A DNA stretch of 64,000 bases from Paenibacillus sp. FSL R5-0766 (GTDB lineage: Bacteria; Bacillota; Bacilli; Paenibacillales; Paenibacillaceae): contig NZ_CP150227.1 in the NCBI RefSeq assembly GCF_037971845.1, positions 6,200,001 to 6,264,000 of the forward strand, given 5' to 3'. Below the pieces are notes generated by a model. It had not been told where the DNA came from. It was given only the letters and a program-made list of their open reading frames with translations, and ran no database searches. Position numbers and translations under genes: made by a program. This document shows, in pieces, positions 38,429-46,852 of this stretch (its first letter is position 1; every line of letters begins with the position of its first letter).

Positions 38429-38781
38429 GACCATATCACTCCTTATTGGTTGGTGCACGAGCAATTATATTAAGAAACCTGATTTACACTAGACCACCCG
38501 ATTGCAGAACTATCTTTCGAACGTATGCATACTTCCACTTCGATGACAGAACAACCTTCCGATCGCTGTTATCCCCGGATTTTTTTTATTCCCCTTCAAT
38601 GGGGAAAATCCTGTGATAAAGGCGCACGCTCCGCTTCTTCAGGTTATTTCTGTCCTCTCCGTTCTCGCCTTACTTGTTTCATCAAATTGGTTCTGCACTC
38701 TACGTTATCGTGTAATATTAGATTTCTTATAAAAAAAGCCATGCACATATTTTTTATCTTGTATAAGAACCCAAATGAACC
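38429..38781. other. argB-argD gap with a structured repeat
   Basis: This 353-bp gap within the arg cluster contains no gene. Its middle holds hairpin repeat copy A (38525-38670); the left end carries the argD ribosome binding site. The right end next to the argB stop is AT-rich. Confidence 0.7.
38525..38670. repeat. Hairpin repeat, copy A
   Basis: An outer stem pairs 38569-38583 with 38605-38619 (13 of 15 positions) and encloses TTCCCC/GGGGAA (38589-38594 with 38601-38606). The flanks GATCGCTG and GCTCCGCTTC are shared with copy B in the argJ-argB gap, and the right end TATTTCTGTCCTCTCCGTT with the fragment at 44302-44350. Confidence 0.75.
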
Positions 38782-39621
38782 TTATTGCATACGGATGATT
38801 CTTGTTCCGATGATTTCTCCGCCTAGCACTCGACTAAGGATTTGGGGTTCGCTGCCGTCTACAATGACGACCTCACGTACTTGACCATGGATACATGCGA
38901 TTGCTGCACGTACTTTCGGAATCATACCGCCATAGATTTCTCCGGTCTGGATCATGTCCTCAATCTCTTGTACAGATACGGATGGCAGTACTTTTTTCTC
39001 GCCGCCTACGTTCTTCATGATGCCAGGGACATCTGTTACGACAATCATCCGACTCACGCCGAGATGAGACGCCACTGCACCGGCAGCTGTATCTGCGTTA
39101 ATGTTGTAGCGTTGTCCAGTTGTATCTACGCCAACTGGTGCGATAACCGGCATGTAACCCATGTTCACGATGCCTTGGATAATCTCTGCGTTCACACCAG
39201 TGACATCGCCTACCCAACCGATCTCTGCATGGTTTGAAACAGGTTTAGCCTGAATCAGACCACCGTCCACGCCGGACAAGCCTAGTGCACGACCGCCCAC
39301 ACGCTGAATCAGGCGCACGATCTGTTTGTTGATACTGCCCGCAAGCACCATCTCCACTACGTCCAGCACAGGTTCAGTTGTTTTGCGCAGGCCATTAACG
39401 AATTCGGTTTCGATACCAAGCTTCGCCAGGTTATCTGAGATCGCAGGACCTCCGCCATGTACGATTACCGGCTGCGTACCCTGAGACTGCAGATCACGCA
39501 GATCCGCAAAGAAAGACTCGGGCAATGCTGCCAGCGTGCTGCCTCCACATTTCATGACAAACATCTGTTTCTCTGTGCTCGCTTCCGTTGCGGTACTCTC
39601 GTTTGGCATTGTTGAATTCAT
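38782..39621 (-). CDS. argB: Acetylglutamate kinase
   Basis: ArgB phosphorylates N-acetylglutamate. The 279-residue enzyme has the amino-acid kinase motifs KCGGSTL (about residue 24) and VHGGGPAISD (about 53), and the later NINADTAAGAVA. The first 17 residues are a polar Ser/Thr/Glu-rich extension; AGGAG lies about 9 nt upstream of the first ATG, so it appears to be translated. Arginine feedback usually needs an N-terminal helix in this family; whether this extension serves that is unclear. Confidence 0.96.
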   Translation of the reverse strand: MNSTMPNESTATEASTEKQMFVMKCGGSTLAALPESFFADLRDLQSQGTQPVIVHGGGPAISDNLAKLGIETEFVNGLRKTTEPVLDVVEMVLAGSINKQIVRLIQRVGGRALGLSGVDGGLIQAKPVSNHAEIGWVGDVTGVNAEIIQGIVNMGYMPVIAPVGVDTTGQRYNINADTAAGAVASHLGVSRMIVVTDVPGIMKNVGGEKKVLPSVSVQEIEDMIQTGEIYGGMIPKVRAAIACIHGQVREVVIVDGSEPQILSRVLGGEIIGTRIIRMQ

Positions 39622-39957
39622 GAGGGCAAGCTCCTATCATAGTAAAAATTATATTCAAAAAAATCTAACACTTTTATAAGGTGACGAAGGCTGGTAGGAG
39701 TCCATTCCGAATTCGGATTGTTCTTTCGATCGCTGTTGTCTCCAGGTTTCTTGAATTATCCCCTATATAGGGAAAACCCGGAGACAAAGGCGAACGCTCC
39801 GCTTCTGCAGAATCAATTCCGTCTTCTCCATTACTATCGCTATATGTCCAACACCAAACAACAAGTTTAAATTTTATTGATAATTTTTGAAACATCTCAC
39901 GAAACAGCTTCACAATAGAAGACAGCTGTTTCGCAAAACCTTTATCCCAAAGACTTA
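39622..39957. other. argJ-argB gap with a structured repeat
   Basis: This 336-bp gap inside the arg cluster contains hairpin repeat copy B (39690-39840) and an AT-rich tail next to argJ. A 79-codon ORF spanning part of it has no ribosome binding site and is not called. Confidence 0.7.
39690..39840. repeat. Hairpin repeat, copy B
   Basis: The outer stem TTGTCTCCAGGTTT (39736-39749) pairs with AAACCCGGAGACAA (39774-39787) at 13 of 14 positions. Inside is the perfect palindrome CCCTATATAGGG (39761-39772). Flanks match copy A (GATCGCTG left, GCTCCGCTTC right), but the stem sequences differ in ways that keep pairing. Confidence 0.8.
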
Positions 39958-41196
39958 TTACGTGCGATATGCTGCGTTAATTCGGACGTAGTCATACGTC
40001 AGGTCACAGCCCCAGGCTGTTGCTGTTCCTTCGCCGTGGTGCAGATCCACTACAATGCGAACTGTATCAGTCTGCAAATAGGCCAATGCCGCTTCTTCGT
40101 CAAACACGACCGGGCGAGACTGCGCGAGTACCGAGATATCTCCCAAACGGATATCTACCGTATCCGGGTTCACCGGTTGTCCTGCACGCCCTACGGCTGC
40201 AATAATCCGTCCCCAGTTGGCGTCAGCGCCAAACATGGCGGATTTCACCAGACTGGACCCGATGACGGTTTTGGCAATGGCTTGCGCGGATTCATCACTT
40301 ACCGCACCTGTAACTTCTACCTCAACCAGTTTGGTTGCTCCTTCACCATCACGAGCAATGGCTTTGGCTAGCACTTGGCAAACATAGGTGAAGCCGGCTG
40401 CAAAAGCGTCCCAATCCGGGTGCTCAGTGGTCAGCTCTTCATTGCCTGCATATCCACTGGACATGGCTACCAGCATGTCGTTTGTACTTGTATCCCCATC
40501 GACAGTAATCATGTTGAATGTATAATTCGTAGCCTGGCGCAGCAAGCGCTGCAACGCTTCTGCACCAATGACCGCGTCAGAGGTCATGAAAGCGAGCATT
40601 GTCGCCATATTCGGATGAATCATACCCGAGCCTTTGGCGGCTCCCGCAATCGTAACCGTCTTACCGTTAACCAGAACGGAGACGCAGGCTTCCTTTTTCA
40701 CCAAATCCGTTGTCAGAATCGCTTGTGAAAATTGTTCCGCCTCATTCGACTCCTTGCCCATATGTGCTGGAAGACCAGTAATGCCTGAATGTACAGCATC
40801 CATTTTGAGCAATTCACCAATGACACCTGTGGATGCCACAGCCACGTCCTCTTCTGCCACACCCAACTCCCGCGCAGCGGCCGAACGCATCGCATAAGCA
40901 TCTTCTTCCCCTTGTTGCCCTGTGCATGCATTAGCATTACCACTGTTAACGATAACAGCCTGAAGGCGTCCGTTGCTCAAGCTTTCGCGCGTTACTTTGA
41001 GCGGTGCTGCTTGAAACACGTTCGTTGTGTATACAGCAGCAGCTGTAGCCGGTACATCACATCGGATCGCTCCGATGTCATTACGAGATGTCTTTTTCAA
41101 TCCGCAGTGAAGTCCACCAGCAGTGAATCCCCCAGGGGTTACAATTGTTCCGTTCTCAACCACGGTAAAAGTCTGTTGCTCCACATTCGTTCCCAT
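39958..41196 (-). CDS. argJ: Bifunctional ornithine acetyltransferase / N-acetylglutamate synthase
   Basis: ArgJ moves the acetyl group from acetylornithine to glutamate, closing the cycle, and in bifunctional forms also uses acetyl-CoA. The 412-residue precursor contains the self-cleavage site KGSGMIHPNMATML; the Thr after Ala becomes the nucleophile of the beta chain (about residue 193). Presence of argJ with no separate argA or argE in view fits the cyclic pathway. GGGGGA precedes the ATG. It follows argC after 129 bp. Confidence 0.96.
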   Translation of the reverse strand: MGTNVEQQTFTVVENGTIVTPGGFTAGGLHCGLKKTSRNDIGAIRCDVPATAAAVYTTNVFQAAPLKVTRESLSNGRLQAVIVNSGNANACTGQQGEEDAYAMRSAAARELGVAEEDVAVASTGVIGELLKMDAVHSGITGLPAHMGKESNEAEQFSQAILTTDLVKKEACVSVLVNGKTVTIAGAAKGSGMIHPNMATMLAFMTSDAVIGAEALQRLLRQATNYTFNMITVDGDTSTNDMLVAMSSGYAGNEELTTEHPDWDAFAAGFTYVCQVLAKAIARDGEGATKLVEVEVTGAVSDESAQAIAKTVIGSSLVKSAMFGADANWGRIIAAVGRAGQPVNPDTVDIRLGDISVLAQSRPVVFDEEAALAYLQTDTVRIVVDLHHGEGTATAWGCDLTYDYVRINAAYRT

Positions 41197-41325
41197 ATCA
41201 TATCCCCCGTATGCGTTCAGCTATATGCTGATGATCGCCTGCTTAACCTGATCCGTTCTCCTTAAGTGACTCCGAGAAAGCACTTTACACCGAATGTTCC
41301 AGTGCTCCTCCTGAATTCCAATCCC

Positions 41326-42375
41326 TTATGGATATACCGGTGTCATGTTCAGCCCGAGGTTCTCCTCCCATCCCATCATCAGGTTCATATTTTGAATCGC
41401 TTGCCCGGAAGCACCCTTCACCAGGTTGTCGATAACCGAAATAATCGTCAAACGCCCTGTGCGAGGATCCACCGCAAATCCGATATCACAATAGTTGGAT
41501 CCGTACACTTCTTTGGTAGAAGGCCAGATGCCCGGTTCACGTACACGTACGAAAGGTCGGTTCTCATAATATTTGCGGTACAAATCCACAATCTCCCGGT
41601 CGCTGTGTTCCCCAACGAGGTTTGCATACATCGTACTCATAATTCCACGTGTCATTGGCACCAGATGTGTTGTGAAAGTAACCGTAACAGGCGTTCCCGT
41701 TATATTGCCAAGCACTTGTTCGATCTCGGGAATATGTTGATGTTTATTCAGTTTGTAGGCTTTGAAATTCTCATTCATCTCTGCATAATGATTTGTCAGA
41801 CTTGTTCCGCGTCCTGCTCCAGATACGCCTGATTTGGCATCAATAATAATAGTAGAAGGATCAATCCAGCCTGCCTCTACTGCAGGGATCAGTCCAAGAA
41901 GTGTAGCCGTTGGATAACAGCCTGGGTTGGATATAAAATTCTGCCCCTTCACTTCTTCGCCATACACCTCAGCCATGCCGTATACCGCTTGTTCCAGCAA
42001 ATCAGCTGAAGGCGCCGGATGTTTGTACCACTCTTCGTACACTGTTCCATCCTTAAGTCTGAAATCGCCAGACAGATCAATGACCTTAAGGCCTGCTGCC
42101 AGAAGGCTTGGTACGAGCTTTGCACTTACGCCGGACGGGGTCGCTGTGAATACCAGATCCGCACGACTCGCAATTTCAGCCGGATCTACACCGTCGAGTG
42201 GCCTGTGAATCACGCCCGTCAAATGCGGAAATCCATCTGCGATAGACTCACCACTGCTCGATGATGAGATCACCGATGTGATTTCAACCAGCGGATGGTT
42301 CTGGAAAAAACGAATCAGCTCCACCCCGCCGTAGCCGGTGGAACCGACGATTGCTACTTTTAATTTGTTATTCAC
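41326..42375 (-). CDS. argC: N-acetyl-gamma-glutamyl-phosphate reductase
   Basis: ArgC reduces acetylglutamyl phosphate with NADPH. The 349-residue enzyme has the Rossmann start KVAIVGSTGYGGVELIR and the catalytic cysteine in SNPGCYPTAT. GTG at 42375 is chosen (GGGGGAGCGAGA upstream; normal family N-terminus MNNKLKVAI); the open frame to 42588 extends through the promoter and is not coding. It is the first gene of the cluster argC-argJ-argB-argD-argF-argG-argH, which with carbamoyl phosphate makes the complete pathway. Confidence 0.96.
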   Translation of the reverse strand: MNNKLKVAIVGSTGYGGVELIRFFQNHPLVEITSVISSSSSGESIADGFPHLTGVIHRPLDGVDPAEIASRADLVFTATPSGVSAKLVPSLLAAGLKVIDLSGDFRLKDGTVYEEWYKHPAPSADLLEQAVYGMAEVYGEEVKGQNFISNPGCYPTATLLGLIPAVEAGWIDPSTIIIDAKSGVSGAGRGTSLTNHYAEMNENFKAYKLNKHQHIPEIEQVLGNITGTPVTVTFTTHLVPMTRGIMSTMYANLVGEHSDREIVDLYRKYYENRPFVRVREPGIWPSTKEVYGSNYCDIGFAVDPRTGRLTIISVIDNLVKGASGQAIQNMNLMMGWEENLGLNMTPVYP

Positions 42376-42460
42376 TCTCGCTCCCCCAATCTCGATGTAT
42401 GCGCTACTTGTGCTATGCCCTTGCCTGAAGGATACTTGAACACAGCAATTCCGTCGCTTA

Positions 42461-42478
42461 TATGCATATTTGTGTATT
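42461..42478. promoter_or_regulatory. ArgR (ARG) box candidate
   Basis: TATGCATATTTGTGTATT fits most positions of the ARG box pattern TGAAT-N4-ATTCA in its first half and centre, less well in its second half. It starts next to the -10 of the argC promoter, over the likely start point, as expected for repression by the arginine-bound repressor. Confidence 0.45.
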
Positions 42479-42507
42479 ATTATACGACTCTGGTTATATA
42501 AATACAA
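42479..42507 (-). promoter_or_regulatory. Sigma-A promoter of the arg operon
   Basis: Minus strand: -35 TTGTAT (42507-42502), 17-bp spacer, perfect -10 TATAAT (42484-42479). The leader to the argC GTG would be about 97 nt. Confidence 0.7.
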
Positions 42508-42705
42508 CACTCTATCATCAATTTCACATGGATTTCCATCCAATCCGAACATATCTTTTTTTACTATCCGGGACGAATAGGTATACATCTGTTAAAATAC
42601 GTATTAGTAGGAAACATTACAATCAGGGTCTCATTCATAACTAACCTGCTATCAAGGACATATGAATAGATTCATGATGGTCATTATGAGACGTGGGGGA
42701 CTATA

Positions 42706-44154
42706 GTGCATATTGAATCCATTTTACTTATTGTACTCCTTGGCCTGAATATTATTTTTGCCGCAGCAGTCGTTTTCTTCGAACGGAAGGATGCCAGCGC
42801 TTCCTGGGCTTGGCTGCTCGTCTTGAACTTTATTCCGGTGTTTGGGTTTGTACTTTATCTTTTAACCGGTCAGAATCTGACCCGATACCGGCTTTTCCAG
42901 TGGAAAGAACGTAAGAAGCTCGGGCTAGAGGAACGTATTGAAGCCCAGCTCACGCAGTTGCACGATAACCGCACCCCTTTCCGCAACCAAGCAACCGAGA
43001 CTAGCCAGGACATGATCTATATGAACCTGAAGCAGAACGGTGCTCTGTTAACGGAGGATAATGCGGTTGAGATCATTACGGACGGAACAGACAAGTTCCA
43101 ACGGCTCTTGGATGACATCGAAGCGGCTCAGGATCACGTGCACGTACAATACTACATTTATAGAGGCGACCGTCTGGGCAAAAGAATTCGGGATGCACTC
43201 ATCCGCAAAGCGCGGGAAGGCATCAAAGTCCGTTTGCTGTATGACGCGCTCGGATCACGGCGGGTATCAAAACGTTTTTTCAAAGAATTGCGCGAAGCAG
43301 GCGGTTTAGTTGAAGTCTTTTTCCCATCCAAATTCAGTCTGATCAACTTGCGTATGAACTACCGGAACCACCGGAAGATTGTCATCATTGATGGTAACCT
43401 TGGGTACACGGGAGGGTTTAATGTCGGAGATGAGTATCTCGGCTTAAACTCCAAATTCGGTTACTGGCGTGACACACATCTGCGTATTCAGGGGAATGCC
43501 GTTCATGCGCTGCAGACCCGTTTCCTCCTGGATTGGAATGAAGCTTCCAAACAACACGACACACCTTATGTTCCGGCGCATTTCCCTCATATCGAGGGTA
43601 CAGGAAAGATTGCCATGCAGATTGTCTCTAGTGGACCGGATGCAGAGACCGAGCATATCAAGAACAGTTATCTCAAGATGATTAATGGTGCCAAACATTC
43701 GATTCTGATTCAAACACCTTATTTTATCCCGGATGCCAGTGTATTCGAAGCTATTCGTCTCGCGTGTCTGTCCGGCATAGATGTTCGCATCATGATTCCA
43801 AATAAGCCCGACCATGCCTTTGTATATTGGGCTACGTTATCTTATATTGGTGAGTTGCTGAAGGTTGGCGCCAAAGTATTTATATACGACAATGGTTTCA
43901 TTCATGCCAAAACACTTATCATTGACAGTTTGGTTGCATCCGTGGGAACCGCCAATATTGACTACCGCAGTTTCCGGTTGAACTTTGAGGTTAATGCCTT
44001 TATGTACGATGAGACGATTGCGACAGCACTTGTACAAACCTTTGAGCACGACCTGCATGTATCGCGGGAAATGACGCTCGATGAATACCAAAAACGTAGT
44101 CTGATTATCCGCTTCAAAGAAGCGATTTCCCGTCTGCTGTCTCCGATTCTGTAG
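42706..44154 (+). CDS. cls: Cardiolipin synthase
   Basis: A membrane phospholipase D-type enzyme of 482 residues that joins two phosphatidylglycerols to cardiolipin. Two N-terminal helices (about 3-22 and 33-53) are followed by two PLD domains with complete HKD motifs: NHRKIVIID (about residue 224) and HAKTLIIDS (about 402). The start is GTG at 42706, with GGGGGA 6 nt upstream. The gene is divergent from argC and monocistronic, with a strong terminator. Confidence 0.95.
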   Translation: MHIESILLIVLLGLNIIFAAAVVFFERKDASASWAWLLVLNFIPVFGFVLYLLTGQNLTRYRLFQWKERKKLGLEERIEAQLTQLHDNRTPFRNQATETSQDMIYMNLKQNGALLTEDNAVEIITDGTDKFQRLLDDIEAAQDHVHVQYYIYRGDRLGKRIRDALIRKAREGIKVRLLYDALGSRRVSKRFFKELREAGGLVEVFFPSKFSLINLRMNYRNHRKIVIIDGNLGYTGGFNVGDEYLGLNSKFGYWRDTHLRIQGNAVHALQTRFLLDWNEASKQHDTPYVPAHFPHIEGTGKIAMQIVSSGPDAETEHIKNSYLKMINGAKHSILIQTPYFIPDASVFEAIRLACLSGIDVRIMIPNKPDHAFVYWATLSYIGELLKVGAKVFIYDNGFIHAKTLIIDSLVASVGTANIDYRSFRLNFEVNAFMYDETIATALVQTFEHDLHVSREMTLDEYQKRSLIIRFKEAISRLLSPIL

Positions 44155-44173
44155 CGGTCAATATTTATGGTAG

Positions 44174-44227
44174 AAAAGCAGGCACATCCTCTACCTCTAT
44201 TTCGGTGAAGGATATGCCTGCTTTTTT
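44174..44227. terminator. Terminator of cls
   Basis: AAAGCAGGCACATCCT pairs with AAGGATATGCCTGCTTT, followed by a T-run on the plus strand, 20 bp past the cls stop. A-run on the left makes it usable from both directions. Confidence 0.85.
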
Positions 44228-44301
44228 TGATTTCTTTTTGAAAAGGGAAACATCCGAGGATAGCATATGCTTCCGAAGTAGCTTTCTTTCAGAAAGCTTT
44301 T

Positions 44302-44350
44302 AGGCGAACGCTTCGTATCTTCAGGCTATTTCTGTCCTCTCCGTTATCGT
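44302..44350. repeat. Partial copy (right part) of the hairpin repeat
   Basis: AGGCGAACGCTTCGTATCTT and then CAGGCTATTTCTGTCCTCTC match the right end of copy A in the argB-argD gap with few differences. The long hairpin to its left is replaced by a short one. Confidence 0.65.
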
Positions 44351-44378
44351 GATGTTTAGTCGAAATTATAGTAATAGT

Positions 44379-44433
44379 AAAAAAACAGGCATATCCTCTC
44401 CCGTCATTTCGGAGAAGGATATGCCTGTTTTTT
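44379..44433. terminator. Terminator of the YitT-family gene
   Basis: AAAAAACAGGCATATCCT and AAGGATATGCCTGTTTTTT form a near-perfect long stem, with A-run and T-run at the two ends. It serves the minus-strand gene ending at 44495 and could also stop plus-strand transcripts. Confidence 0.85.
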
Positions 44434-44494
44434 CTTGTTTTGAACTTGCAAACGTATGAGCCCTACACGGCTCACTTGCTATTTTTCACACCGT

Positions 44495-45403
44495 TCACAC
44501 ATGTTCTCCCCGCTTAAAACCTTCGCCAAGCACTTCGTGCGCGTTACTGATAATGACAAAAGCTCCCGGGTCCACAGACCGGATCAACGCTTTGAGTCTT
44601 GGCACTTCATTTTGCCCAACGACTACCATCAGTACGGTTCGTTGATCGTCGGTGTAACCGCCTTTGGCTTCCAGCTTTGTTAATCCGCGATCCAAGTCAT
44701 CCAGAATCACTTTGCTAATCGCTTCTGTCTGGTTGGAGATAATATACGCCACCTTGGAAAAGCCTAGGCCCATCTCAACGGCATCGATCACTTTACCGGT
44801 AACATACAACCCAATCAGCGCATAGAGAGACTGCTCTAATGACAACACAAATGCAGCCATAATAATAACCGTAGCATCCATGATGACTACACACAATGAA
44901 TAACTCAGTCCACTGTATTTCTGTACGATTCTGGCAAGAATGCTCATGCCACCTGTCGATCCTCTACCTCGGTATACAATTCCAATCCCTAAACCAACGC
45001 CAATCCCACCATACAGTGAACCAAGTAGCGGATTCGTTGTTGGAATGGCCCAATCCTTCGTGAGATAGACTAACAGTGGCAGGACAATACTGCCCAATAC
45101 CGAGCGAACACCATACTGCTTGCCAATGAGCAGAAAACCCGCAATCAGAAGTGGGATATTAATTGCCCATTGGGTATATGCCGGCTCCCAATTAAGCCAT
45201 TCCTTGCCCAGGATCGATAACCCGGATACCCCACCTGAAGCGATCTGATTCGGTAATAAAAATAAATTAAAGGCCACTGCAATTAAAAACGAGCCTAAGA
45301 TGATAGATACCGTATCCACGACGTTTCTCCATGGACCATTGAGTGGAATGAGGCTAGTTATCCTCTTTTTGCGATTATTGTGAAGTTGTGATCGTTGTTG
45401 CAT
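44495..45403 (-). CDS. YitT family membrane protein (YvjA-like; DUF161 plus DUF2179)
   Basis: The 302-residue protein has five or six helices (about 30-195; family signature SGGVSGLSIL and RGRGSTGGMSILARI) and a cytoplasmic C-terminal DUF2179 domain (about 210-300). Function is unknown across the family. In B. subtilis the paralogue yvjA follows prfB, as here. ATG at 45403 is used (AAAGGAGAG upstream) in place of 45436. Confidence 0.85.
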   Translation of the reverse strand: MQQRSQLHNNRKKRITSLIPLNGPWRNVVDTVSIILGSFLIAVAFNLFLLPNQIASGGVSGLSILGKEWLNWEPAYTQWAINIPLLIAGFLLIGKQYGVRSVLGSIVLPLLVYLTKDWAIPTTNPLLGSLYGGIGVGLGIGIVYRGRGSTGGMSILARIVQKYSGLSYSLCVVIMDATVIIMAAFVLSLEQSLYALIGLYVTGKVIDAVEMGLGFSKVAYIISNQTEAISKVILDDLDRGLTKLEAKGGYTDDQRTVLMVVVGQNEVPRLKALIRSVDPGAFVIISNAHEVLGEGFKRGEHV

Positions 45404-45434
45404 GTCATCGTGCTCTCCTTTTGTCTGTAAACTC

Positions 45435-45493
45435 AAAAAAAGCTCCTGTACACACCAGCATACGCCTACACGTATGGGTCCATACAGGAACTT
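45435..45493 (-). terminator. Terminator of prfB
   Basis: Minus strand: AGTTCCTGTA (45492-45483) pairs with TACAGGAGCT (45450-45441), with a further weak inner stem, followed by seven T. It starts 4 bp past the prfB stop. Confidence 0.8.
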
Positions 45494-45496
45494 ATA

Positions 45497-46610
45497 TTAA
45501 TCTGTTTCTACTTTAATCTGGCTACGCAAATAACCATCGATGAATGCATCGAGGTCGCCGTCCATTACTGCTCCTGTATTTCCAGTCTCTACACTTGTAC
45601 GGTGATCCTTTACCATACTATAGGGATGGAACACATAGGAGCGAATCTGGCTACCCCATGAAATATCCGACTGATCTCCTCGGATTTCATCCAGCTGTTG
45701 TTTTTGCTCTTCAATTTTACGCTCATACAATTTCGAACGGAGCATCGTCATCGCTCGCTCACGGTTCTTGATCTGTGAACGTTCATTCTGACACGTTACA
45801 ACTACACCTGTTGGAAGGTGAGTAATCCGTACGGCAGAGTCGGTGGTATTGATATGTTGTCCACCCGCGCCACTTGCCCGGTACGTATCGATCTTGAGAT
45901 CCTCTGTGCGGATGTCCAGTTCAATCGTATCATCAATCTCCGGTACCACATCACAGGATACGAAAGACGTATGTCTACGGCCCGATGAGTCAAAAGGAGA
46001 TATCCGCACCAATCGGTGTACACCCTTCTCGGCTTTCAGATAACCATAAGCGTTATGTCCCTTGATCGACAACGTAACACTCTTGATCCCAGCCTCATCA
46101 CCTGGCAGATAATCCAGTACCTCAACCTTGAAGCCACGCTTCTCGGACCAACGTGTGTACATCCGGAGCAGCATCTGTCCCCAATCCTGAGACTCGGTAC
46201 CACCCGCACCCGGGTGAAGCTCCAGAATCGCATTCATCTTGTCGTATGGTTGATTCAGGAGAAGCTGAAGTTCGAACTCTGCGACTTTGTTCACGATCGC
46301 TGTAATACTGTTACCAATCTCGGTAGCGAGGTCTTCGTCGCCTTCTTCATCCGCCAGTTCGATCATCATCACCGCATCATCATAGTCCTGTTGAAGTTTG
46401 GTGTATTGATCCACAGATCCCTTCACCGCGTTTAGCTCAGCGATTACGGATTGCGCCTTGTCACTATCATCCCAGAAATCCGGGGCAGACATCTTCACTT
46501 CGAAGTTGCCGATCATCTCTTGCTTCAGATCTAAGTCAAAGAGACCCCCTAAGGTTTGTTAGTTTCTTGCCTATTTCACGCAGGTCATGCTTCACGTTTG
46601 GATCGATCAT
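45497..46610 (-). CDS. prfB: Peptide chain release factor 2 with programmed +1 frameshift
   Basis: RF2 releases proteins at UGA and UAA. Translation starts at ATG 46610 (AGAGGA upstream), runs 24 codons, and meets an in-frame TGA (46538-46536) in the classic context AGG GGG TCT CTT TGA C. A +1 shift at CTT continues in the main frame to 45497, giving about 370 residues. The release-factor motifs are intact: [13 protein letters not shown] (SPF tripeptide region) and GAGGQHIN (GGQ). Low RF2 lets the shift occur, so the gene controls itself. It follows secA in the same direction. Confidence 0.96.
46535..46550 (-). promoter_or_regulatory. RF2 frameshift site
   Basis: Minus strand AGGGGGTCTCTTTGAC: a Shine-Dalgarno-like AGGGGG three bases before CTT, then the UGA stop followed by C, the pattern known from E. 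coli and Bacillus prfB. The ribosome slips from CUU to UUU, skipping one base. Confidence 0.95.
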
Positions 46611-46852
46611 GTGCAATTCCTCTTTTCATTAAGATAAGCTCCCCGCATCCAGGGGATTCCTCCAGATCAAGTATCCGATGCGCCACCTGGTGTTGAGACT
46701 ACTGTTATAAACAGTATATCTCTTCCCCGTGATCATGGTCATATTATTATAACTATGCACCATTAATCGGTTTTGCATCCTTCACTTCATCCTATGGAAT
46801 ACCCGGCTGCAAGGAGCCGTTCATGTCATTCGTGTATAGAAAAAACCTTTAA

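Larger units (their letters stand above)
42376..42705. other. Divergent regulatory region argC / cls
   Basis: This 330-bp gap holds the argC promoter and ArgR-box candidate (minus) and the leader of the cardiolipin synthase gene (plus). A TTAAAAT -10-like sequence near 42592 has no clear -35. No gene is seen. Confidence 0.6.
44155..44494. other. Gap with two related terminators around a repeat fragment
   Basis: This 340-bp gap has a terminator at each end of its first 280 bp (44174-44227 and 44379-44433) that are similar in sequence. Between them lie a short hairpin AGCTTTC/GAAAGCT (44280-44298) and a fragment of the hairpin repeat (44302-44350). No gene. Confidence 0.7.

Noticed and set aside
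42376..42588. N-terminal extension of argC to 42588
   Set aside because: The extra 71 codons cover the promoter and operator region and have no similarity to the ArgC N-terminus; the GTG at 42375 has the ribosome binding site.
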